Shown piece after piece: positions 34,201 through 40,804 of a DNA stretch of 42,492 nucleotides. The notes beneath the pieces are model-generated. The model was not told the origin of the DNA, ran no database searches, and saw only the letters and a program-made list of their open reading frames with translations. How positions within the stretch are numbered: the stretch's first letter is position 1; each line of letters opens with the position of its first letter. The translations under genes and the position numbers were made by a program. This stretch comes from an uncultured Bacteroidales bacterium (lineage in GTDB: Bacteria; Bacteroidota; Bacteroidia; Bacteroidales; UBA932): the NCBI GenBank assembly GCA_900319485.1, contig ONOQ01000002.1, positions 1 through 42,492 on the forward strand. The letters are read 5' to 3'.

Positions 34201-34324
34201 CTCTGGAATGGATCCGGAAGTGAATCTTACGTGCAGCCTGGATGACACTTTCCCTGCCGGAACCTATAACAACAATTATCCTGTCAGCCGGGTATTCCTT
34301 GCCGGTATTAACCTATCATTCTAA
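31274..34324 (+). CDS. SusC/RagA-family TonB-dependent outer-membrane transporter
   Basis: This 1016-aa protein has a signal peptide (1-23, ending AAGGQ) and a carboxypeptidase-regulatory-like domain (about 25-105). The linker LDEVVLLGYSSMKRTELSS leads to a plug with IRIRGTGSM, PLYIVDGV and LKDAGTTALYGASGAGGVIV. The barrel ends FLAGINLSF. It shares long stretches with the partial SusC at 40805-42492 (for example YSQTFGG..SVAAL and LEDGSYLRIKN) and, less closely, with the one at 4498. Its SusD starts 5 nt after the stop. An ATG at 31269 lies in another frame and is not used. Confidence 0.95.
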   Translation: MSGFRKIFLSFCSLLMVAFAAGGQTVTGQITDKATGDPVPGAGVTVKGTTRGVVSNLDGNYSIEAKPGTVLEFMCLGYKTVQETVNGQKSINVALEADVTMLDEVVLLGYSSMKRTELSSSVVSVQGEALRDVTTSSLSKMLQGKVAGLEVYSNSGAPGAGATIRIRGTGSMTASSDPLYIVDGVVGDASSFSPNDIESITVLKDAGTTALYGASGAGGVIVITTKHPRNGERSKIEVSAKAGIKQALSGRLHMMNTAELLDYYSQFMSKGSVKTLQKNAAGTDYDWYGNSTILAPTQDYYISATGSHGRTSYLASFGYFDEKGTFKGGDSFYRKLSGRLGLSSEIARNLTLDARINYSFSANASGGVIPLQQLPFDSPIDENTGDWVCIRGSERPDNGKIWYGHDKNNPLYQNAYGQNNLTRSHSLVTDAKLTWNITDFLTASGSARYSFGFTDAKDVITPEANNANYPDGRVSQTADWGTSITLNALLKYSQTFGGAHSVAALAGWEWGKSKSQYITAQGRDMIGGLTQLNISVPDDVKGNLFEGESWSWFTQAQYSYKERYILSATLRSDSSSVFAPGKRTGYFPAVSAAWVITSEPFMKNLDWLTFLKLRASYGATGNSALGYYKYLEVYSFPTNSRYENQVGGLPKNQGNPNLHWETAIMRNIGLDVTFINRISVALDFYSNLNKDLLLAVPLSSSTGFDERVENSGTIRNRGIELQISSQNIVTRNFKWSTTFNIAHNRNTVIYLPDHQDIIMPTSFGTQIYREGQPLFSWYMPKWLGVDPENGNPLWEHYVNQAELDLGVYDSAKYKVGDPVPSPNLNITDDSRIIGCAQPDFTGGLTNTFSAWGFTLDVNLQFIHGNDIFNFARRTLDCDGSYSDFNQMSLNNGLGWIRWKEGDPDGTNAIATHPKPKNGGNKNANEPTGRYLEDGSYLRIKNVTLSYAIPSKLTKKIGIASANVFLSADNLWTFSKFSGMDPEVNLTCSLDDTFPAGTYNNNYPVSRVFLAGINLSF

Positions 34325-34329
34325 GAGCT

Positions 34330-36081
34330 ATGAAAAAGAATGTCATATTTATTGTCGCAGCTCTTCTGACTGCGGTTTCCTGCAAGCTTGACTACTTCCC
34401 CAATGACGCCGTATCTTCAAGCAGCATGGCATCCCCGGAGAATGCAGCGTTAGCCACCATTGGGAACTACTCCCTGTTCAAGAGTTGGATAGATTTCTCC
34501 GGCTTCAATACGGTTGGTAACACATATATCCGCCATTACCAGCAGTTGGCGGAGTTGAAAGGAGACAACGTCCTGATGTCCGGCAAAACAACAGACCCCC
34601 TGTTCAATGACGCTACCATGGTGGATGTGTCTTCCGACACCAATATAGACTACTTCTGGTTTATCTCATATAAGATAAACTTTGCAACATCGGTGGTTAT
34701 CAATTCAATACCTGAAGACACCCAGGATCCCAAACTCCTGCATATCAAAGGTGAGAACCTTTTCATGAGAGCCCTGAGCCACATGAATCTCATCCAAATT
34801 TTTGCCACGCCTTATAGCTGGGATCCAAATGCCATTGGAGTTGTCATACGTACATCTTCAGAAGATCCAGTTGTACGCTCCACCGTCGGAGAAGTTTACA
34901 ATCAGGTGGAAAAGGATCTCAAGGATGCAATTAGCTGCATGGACGTTGTGGATGTCACTGGTAAGGAACCACTCCTTGGAAAGGACAACGGCTATATCCG
35001 AAAGGCTGCCGCAGAGGGTCTTCTGGCCCGTCTCTACCTTTACGAAGAACGCTGGCAAGACTGTATAAATGTAATTGACGGCATGCTCGCAGGCGCATCT
35101 CCGGAAACCGTCCTGGATCCTGACTACTCTCATCTTTTCCAGTTCTCAAGAGAATCCAGCGAAGTGCTTTGGTGTGTTGCGGTGGAGGATGCTCCCAGCG
35201 ACTATCCAGGAGCACAGGGAATGACGGGAAGCATGTGGTACTCTTCCGGAGATCCCGGTGACGGTACCGGTTGGGCCGAACTTTACTGGAGCCAGCCCCT
35301 CATGGACCTTTTCAACCGCTATCCGGAGGACCAGCGTTACAAGACACAGCACGTTGCAAGACATGCTTCTACCACCGGCAAGAAGATGGTTTACTGGCCT
35401 GTCCTCCATGAAGACGGATACGCCGAAAACTATATCGACAGAGTCCCCACCTACGACTCCGTAAGCGGCAAATACACCTGTAAGGATGCTGAAGGAGTTT
35501 CCCATACCGTAGAGACGGAAACTGTAAATACATATCCCCGCACATATATCATGCTCAATGGGGAAAAACAGTATGTATCTGTTTGCGACTCCATGGGATG
35601 CCGTACCGGAACAGGTGGTGACATGTATCCTCTCAACTATATGAAGAAGTACTCCTGCCAGGGTGGAGTGGAGAACAACATGGGCTCCCCCGCCTACGTC
35701 CGATGGGGAGAACTCATTCTGGACAGGGCCGAGGCATACGCCCATCTGGGAAATACGGAAAAGGCCTTGGCCGATGTCAACGTCATCCGCGCCCGTGCCG
35801 GTCTTCCGTCTGCCGCCATGTTCACTTCCGGCAATATGGCAGAAAGAGGCTATTCCGACGTCCTTGACGTGGTGCTTGATGAACGCCGTTTGGAACTCTG
35901 CTTTGAAGGATTCCGCCCCTATGACCTCAGGCGGAACAAGAAGGATGTTGACCGCCGTTATGCCGGCCGTCAACCATACAAGGTTTATAGATACAATGAC
36001 ACCCGCTTCGTGTACTATCTCCCGGACTCAGAGGTTACTGCCAGCGGCTTACCACAGAATACAAGAACAGATTTTGATTAG
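34330..36081 (+). CDS. SusD/RagB-family outer-membrane lipoprotein
   Basis: This 583-aa protein has a lipoprotein signal ending at Cys18. Typical SusD segments are KGENLFMRALSHMNLIQIFA, AAAEGLLARLYLYEERWQDC, ILDRAEAYAHL and LDERRLELCFEGFRPYDLRR. It is a clear paralogue of the SusD at 39094: both share the KxxATIGNY opening, LMSGK(T/S)TD and the ending YNDxR...P...SG. The DUF4874/DUF4832 gene starts 2 nt after its stop, so all three genes form one unit. Confidence 0.95.
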   Translation: MKKNVIFIVAALLTAVSCKLDYFPNDAVSSSSMASPENAALATIGNYSLFKSWIDFSGFNTVGNTYIRHYQQLAELKGDNVLMSGKTTDPLFNDATMVDVSSDTNIDYFWFISYKINFATSVVINSIPEDTQDPKLLHIKGENLFMRALSHMNLIQIFATPYSWDPNAIGVVIRTSSEDPVVRSTVGEVYNQVEKDLKDAISCMDVVDVTGKEPLLGKDNGYIRKAAAEGLLARLYLYEERWQDCINVIDGMLAGASPETVLDPDYSHLFQFSRESSEVLWCVAVEDAPSDYPGAQGMTGSMWYSSGDPGDGTGWAELYWSQPLMDLFNRYPEDQRYKTQHVARHASTTGKKMVYWPVLHEDGYAENYIDRVPTYDSVSGKYTCKDAEGVSHTVETETVNTYPRTYIMLNGEKQYVSVCDSMGCRTGTGGDMYPLNYMKKYSCQGGVENNMGSPAYVRWGELILDRAEAYAHLGNTEKALADVNVIRARAGLPSAAMFTSGNMAERGYSDVLDVVLDERRLELCFEGFRPYDLRRNKKDVDRRYAGRQPYKVYRYNDTRFVYYLPDSEVTASGLPQNTRTDFD

Positions 36082-36083
36082 AT

Positions 36084-37625
36084 ATGAGAAGAACCACTTT
36101 CTTACTTATTGGCGCATTGGCTGCCTGTACGCTTGCATGCAAGCAGATTACGCCTGACAATCCTGCCGTAGACAATCCCGCAGATGAGCAGAAGGATCCT
36201 GACGGCAAGAAGGATTCCGATGATGAAAAACCGGGCGATGAGCCCGAGAACCTGATGGGTGGAAGCGAATGGCTGGCATTGGCCCGTGACCTGACGCAGA
36301 CTGAGGCCGTAGACACCTACAAGGCTCCGGAAGCGCCTTTCACCTACCAGTTCACCTATGAGTATCTGCCGGGGAACTTCTGCAACCCCGAGCGCGGCGC
36401 ATACCATCCCCGTGAACTTCACTTCCGCAAGGATACTCCGCCCAAGCCGCATACCGTGGACAATCTGAAAGCATCCAGGGAATCAGGGTGCACGCTCAAT
36501 TACCTTGGCTTATACTTCATGGATTACTTCTATGAAGACCTACCCCAGTCGGTACTGGATATCATTCGTGAGGAATTTGAGAATGTCCGCAAAGCAGGTA
36601 CAAAACTGGTTCTCCGCCATGCCTACAGCTGGAACTCCAATGTCGGCGAACAGGAACCCCCGGTGGGCTGGATACTTAGGCACATCAAACAACTGAAACC
36701 CCTCCTCCAGGAATACTATGACATCATATATGTGGTGCAGGCCGGTTTTATCGGCACTTATGGAGAATGGGCTTTCCGTTCAAACGTAAGCGGTGATGTT
36801 CAGGACAGGATGGTGGTTGATGCCCTTCTTGATGCACTTCCCGCGTCCAGACAGGTTGCAATCCGTACTCCCAGGCATACCATGGACATGTACAACCTGC
36901 ACCTCAAGGACACCCTTACGCGTAAAACCGCCTTTGACGGCAGTGCACATTCACGTCTTGCCGCCCACAACGACTGCTTCCTTACAAATGGCAACGACTG
37001 TGGGACATACGCCGGAAGCGTAGAACGCAAATTCTGGCTCAAAGATAGCCGCTTCATGAGCATGGGCGGAGAAAACTGCATAGCAGATGACCCTAAACTG
37101 TGCGGATGTGTGAATGCCTATCAGGATCTCAAGGACTACCACTGGTCTTATCTAAGTGCCGGAAAGCTTACAGATCATTGGAAAAATGGAGGATGCAATG
37201 ATGATATCGTATCCCGCGTAGGATACCGCTTTGTCCTTAACGGCTTGGCTACTGAGGGCAATTTTGCAGCCGGAAAAGACTTTACCCTCAAGATTTGCCT
37301 TACCAACTTTGGTTTTGCATCCCTTATCAATCCCCGGCAGCTTCACTTTGTTATCCGGAACTCCGATGACACTTCAGAGCTTTACGACTTTGTTTCTGAG
37401 ACAGATCCCAGGGTATGGGAGGGTTGCAACGCCTACGTGCATAAAGAAACCCTCCATATGCCGGAGGGTTTGAAGTCCGGTGCAAAATACACCGTTTATC
37501 TTAATCTGCCGGATGAATCCAAGCATCTTGCAAATGATCCGCGTTACAGCGTTCGTTTTGCCAACAAGGATGTCTGGGATGAAGCTACAGGCTACAACCG
37601 CCTGGCAGAATTTACTGCAGAATAA
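36084..37625 (+). CDS. DUF4874/DUF4832 lipoprotein
   Basis: This 513-aa protein has a lipoprotein signal ending at Cys19 and a Lys/Asp/Glu/Pro linker to about residue 52. A 40-residue insert precedes the core, which begins NPERGAYHPREL. It has AGFIGTYGEW with Glu228, RKTAFDGSAHSRLAAHNDCF, GGENC, a CGC pair and a DYHWSYL stretch. These align with the proteins at 8419 and 19520, so the motif residues are conserved across three paralogues. It ends the SusC/SusD unit. Its last 14 nt overlap the end of the convergent GH31 gene. Unlike the other two copies it has no thioredoxin-like gene in its unit. Confidence 0.8.
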   Translation: MRRTTFLLIGALAACTLACKQITPDNPAVDNPADEQKDPDGKKDSDDEKPGDEPENLMGGSEWLALARDLTQTEAVDTYKAPEAPFTYQFTYEYLPGNFCNPERGAYHPRELHFRKDTPPKPHTVDNLKASRESGCTLNYLGLYFMDYFYEDLPQSVLDIIREEFENVRKAGTKLVLRHAYSWNSNVGEQEPPVGWILRHIKQLKPLLQEYYDIIYVVQAGFIGTYGEWAFRSNVSGDVQDRMVVDALLDALPASRQVAIRTPRHTMDMYNLHLKDTLTRKTAFDGSAHSRLAAHNDCFLTNGNDCGTYAGSVERKFWLKDSRFMSMGGENCIADDPKLCGCVNAYQDLKDYHWSYLSAGKLTDHWKNGGCNDDIVSRVGYRFVLNGLATEGNFAAGKDFTLKICLTNFGFASLINPRQLHFVIRNSDDTSELYDFVSETDPRVWEGCNAYVHKETLHMPEGLKSGAKYTVYLNLPDESKHLANDPRYSVRFANKDVWDEATGYNRLAEFTAE

Positions 37626-39090
37626 AACGGGGAATCCGCTCCAGCGGAACATCCACAGTTATGGTGACGGGACCTTCATAGAGGGTTCCGTCATCTGCTT
37701 TCCAAGAGCCGGCAGGAAGAGCAACCTCACGGGTGCGGCCTTCGTCTACCATAGGAGCCACCAGCATATCGGGGCCCAGCATGTACTGGTCTATGATATC
37801 GGCAAATCCCTGATTGGGGAACCGGTACTCCATTGGCGTAACTACAGGCTCACCTTCGGTTGATGCCTTCTCCATAAGGGAAATAATCCGGGGCAACATA
37901 TCTTCACGTATGGAGACAGCCTTCTTGACTGCATCCAGATGTTCACTGTCAAGCACTCTCCAAGGAGCCACACTGAACTGCATCATAGGCATGAGTGCAT
38001 GGACCTGCGCACTACGCACAATCAAGTCTTCATTAATCTCGCAACCGGGCAGGAAGGACGCAAAACTGCCTCCGCCAATCATATCAGGTGCCGAATACCA
38101 ATAACCATACAGATTGGTTATAAGCATTTCCGGAATAAGACGCTGAAGGGCGCCGAAATGATGTCCCTTGTCATGGAGACGCTGGACATAAGGTTTGCCA
38201 CCGAGTTTCCAGCAGGCCCGCAGTTCATTGTATTTGTACTTGTCACAGAGTGACGCCCATGCATAGCAAAGTTGCTGTGGGGTGAAATTACCCCCTATAG
38301 ATGCGGGGTCTGAGAAGTCTATTACGCCGGATATGCCGTTCCACCACCAGAAAGGATAATCTCCGCCATCCTTACTTTGTATGAAACCGTTCCCGGGGAC
38401 ATGATGGATTTCTTCACAAATCTGGTACTGATCCAGGCTCACATACGGCACAATCCAAAGCATAATCTTGAATCCCATGGCATGGAGTTCGTCGCACATT
38501 GCCTTGGGGTCCGGGAATCGGCCGGGATGAAATACCCATTTACCGTAGTCTTCCATCCAGGTGTCATCAAGCATCAGTATGCCGGGCTTGAATCCGTTCT
38601 TCACTATATTACGGGCATATTCCAGAATGCCGGCCTGATTCTGATTGTACTGAAATTCAATCCAGGTGTTGTACTGGGGTTTCTCAAAGAATTCACGCGG
38701 AGGCAATCCCTGGGGAGGGAAATACTTCCTCATCGCAAAATGATAGACGTCACGCAGATTCTCTCCCGCGAAATCAGTCTCAACCACAGCCTCATTGTCC
38801 TTGATTACAATCTTGTCTGCGGTAACTACAGCGGTGAAAGGCTCATCGCTCCAAATATAACGTCCGGCGCTGGTAAGGATAAGTGGAGTAAGCTGATTGC
38901 CGAAGTTGTTATGAAAATCTATGACAAGAGTATCCTCTACCGGGAGATCGATGCCTTGGGCCACCTTTCCCGCCCAAACACGTTCTCCGGGTTGCAGTTT
39001 TATGACTTCCTGAGACGGATTGCATGAAAAGGCAAGCAGCAGGGTGGTAATGCCTGCTGCTGCCATAAATGAAAAGTGCGATTTAATCAT
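37612..39090 (-). CDS. GH31-family lipoprotein, apparently lacking the nucleophile segment
   Basis: This 492-aa protein has a lipoprotein signal ending at Cys23. A short N-terminal beta-domain is followed by the GH31 barrel: NTWIEFQYNQNQ, GILMLDDTWM, MLWIVPYVS and WWWNGISGVIDFSDP. The acid/base region is SAPDMIGGG, with Asp336. In related GH31 proteins about 30 residues with a GxDGFKxDxG strand, which carries the nucleophile Asp, come right after the FSDPASI position. Here FSDPASI (to Ile265) runs straight into GGNFTPQQLCYAW, so that strand is missing without a frameshift. The protein may be inactive or a binding protein. The gene follows its SusD by 3 nt. Confidence 0.8.
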   Translation of the reverse strand: MIKSHFSFMAAAGITTLLLAFSCNPSQEVIKLQPGERVWAGKVAQGIDLPVEDTLVIDFHNNFGNQLTPLILTSAGRYIWSDEPFTAVVTADKIVIKDNEAVVETDFAGENLRDVYHFAMRKYFPPQGLPPREFFEKPQYNTWIEFQYNQNQAGILEYARNIVKNGFKPGILMLDDTWMEDYGKWVFHPGRFPDPKAMCDELHAMGFKIMLWIVPYVSLDQYQICEEIHHVPGNGFIQSKDGGDYPFWWWNGISGVIDFSDPASIGGNFTPQQLCYAWASLCDKYKYNELRACWKLGGKPYVQRLHDKGHHFGALQRLIPEMLITNLYGYWYSAPDMIGGGSFASFLPGCEINEDLIVRSAQVHALMPMMQFSVAPWRVLDSEHLDAVKKAVSIREDMLPRIISLMEKASTEGEPVVTPMEYRFPNQGFADIIDQYMLGPDMLVAPMVDEGRTREVALPAGSWKADDGTLYEGPVTITVDVPLERIPRFILQ

Positions 39091-39093
39091 ACT

Positions 39094-40800
39094 CTAGCGC
39101 TGATTTTGCTCTATACCGGAAGCGTTAATCTCTACCTGAGGGATACGATATATAATACGGGGATCATTATACTCGTATACGGCATTAGGTTGCATGCCGG
39201 CATAGCGGCGGTCGAGTTGTTTCTTGTTGCGCTGGAGGTCAAGGGTACGGAATCCTTCAAAACAGAGTTCCATGCGACGCTCGTCCAGGACAACGTCCAG
39301 CACATTGTCATAACCGCGGGCCGCCATATTTCCGGAAGTAAAGTCGGCAGCACCGGTGAGGCCGGCACGATGGCGGATAGTATTGACATCGTCCAGGGCT
39401 TCGCCAACCTTATCAAGATGGGCATATGCTTCGGCACGGTTAAGGATAACCTCGGCATAACGAAGCATAGCCGGTGAAGACTGGAGCGCATAATCCGTGA
39501 CATTCCCTTCCTGGTGGACGTACTTCTTGCAGTAATTGATTGGATAACGGTCATCGGGGAGACGGCAGCCTGAGGAGTCGGCGACAGAAACATAAACGTG
39601 CTTCCCACCATCCTCAAAGTACCAACGTGGATAGGAGTTTACATTTTCCTGCTTGATAATATGGGAAACGCCGTCGCCGTCCTTTGCCTTCCAGGTGCCG
39701 TCGCCGTTATCCACGGGATTGGGATCAATATTGTTCTCAAGTGTTCCCTGGCCGCTGTCTACGGGCCAGTAAATCATCTTCTTGGCCGGATTGGGATCAT
39801 ACTTTTCCCTCATGGTAGTAAGACGGAGGTCATTGGGATAACGCTCAAAAAGGTCAAGCAATGGCTGGGAATAATAAATCTCTCCCCACCCCTGCTGGCC
39901 GGGAGATCCAGCCTTTCCGTTTTCTCCCTGGGAATAGTGCATCTGGCCAACCTGCTTGCCACCGATATAGTCATCGGCAGTCATGGCATTTGCAATGCAC
40001 CAGAGCACCTCCTCACTTGTGCGGCTGAACTGGAAAAGATGCTCATAGTCCGGATCCAGATGGTTCCCGCCTGACAAAAGATCATCACAAAGATCTATGC
40101 AGTCCTGCCAACGCTCCTCTTGAAGGTAAACGCGTGCAAGGAGGGCCTTTGCGGAGTTCACGTCGGCATAGCCATTGTCTCCACGGCGCTTCCCGCCGGT
40201 CATGAGCTCAATCGCTTTCTTAAGATCGGCCTCAATCTGGTCATACACTTCACCTACAGTGGCCCTTACGGGAGTAGATGTCATGGCGGAAGTACGGATA
40301 ACTATTCCAGGATTGTCCCGGCCAAAGCTATAAGGCTGAGAGAATACCTCAGACATAAGCAGGTGCGCCATTGCACGAAGGAAGAGGTTCTCTCCCTTGA
40401 TGTGCCTCATGACGGCATCTTCGGTGTCGTCCGGGATAACGTTGATGACATTGCTGGTGGCATAGCAGATGCGATATCCCTGTGCCCAATACACTTTTAC
40501 ATTGTCGTCAACCTCCGAATCCTGGAAAGTCGCAGCCAGGAAAAGGGCGTCGGTACTCTTTCCGGACATCAGGATGTTGTCGCTTTTGAATTCATGTAAC
40601 TGCTGGTTGTGCCTGACGAAGATATCACCCGCATATCCGGGAGTGGCCTTGAAGAGCGCATAATTGCCGATTGTGGCAGCAATGGCGTTCTCCTGAGTCT
40701 GCATGCTTTCTGCCGAAACCTGGTTGTGCGGGAACTTGTCCAAGTTGCATGACGTGGCCGTAACGGCCAGTAGTGTCAGTATAATAATGCTCTTTTTCAT
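39094..40800 (-). CDS. SusD/RagB-family outer-membrane lipoprotein
   Basis: This 568-aa protein has a lipoprotein signal ending at Cys18. Diagnostic segments are KGENLFLRAMAHLLMSEVF, NSAKALLARVYLQEERWQDC, VILNRAEAYAHL and LDERRMELCFEGFRTLDLQR. It is a paralogue of the SusD at 34330, encoded on the other strand. It lies 4 nt after its SusC and 3 nt before GH31, so the unit reads SusC, SusD, GH31. Confidence 0.95.
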   Translation of the reverse strand: MKKSIIILTLLAVTATSCNLDKFPHNQVSAESMQTQENAIAATIGNYALFKATPGYAGDIFVRHNQQLHEFKSDNILMSGKSTDALFLAATFQDSEVDDNVKVYWAQGYRICYATSNVINVIPDDTEDAVMRHIKGENLFLRAMAHLLMSEVFSQPYSFGRDNPGIVIRTSAMTSTPVRATVGEVYDQIEADLKKAIELMTGGKRRGDNGYADVNSAKALLARVYLQEERWQDCIDLCDDLLSGGNHLDPDYEHLFQFSRTSEEVLWCIANAMTADDYIGGKQVGQMHYSQGENGKAGSPGQQGWGEIYYSQPLLDLFERYPNDLRLTTMREKYDPNPAKKMIYWPVDSGQGTLENNIDPNPVDNGDGTWKAKDGDGVSHIIKQENVNSYPRWYFEDGGKHVYVSVADSSGCRLPDDRYPINYCKKYVHQEGNVTDYALQSSPAMLRYAEVILNRAEAYAHLDKVGEALDDVNTIRHRAGLTGAADFTSGNMAARGYDNVLDVVLDERRMELCFEGFRTLDLQRNKKQLDRRYAGMQPNAVYEYNDPRIIYRIPQVEINASGIEQNQR

Positions 40801-40804
40801 CGCT

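Noticed and set aside
35146-35973. 275-codon minus-strand frame across SusD
   Set aside because: It mirrors the coding constraint of the SusD gene and has no independent support.
37612-37660. TCCGCT/AGCGGA hairpin as a terminator for the convergent genes
   Set aside because: It lies inside the GH31 coding end and lacks a T-run on either side.
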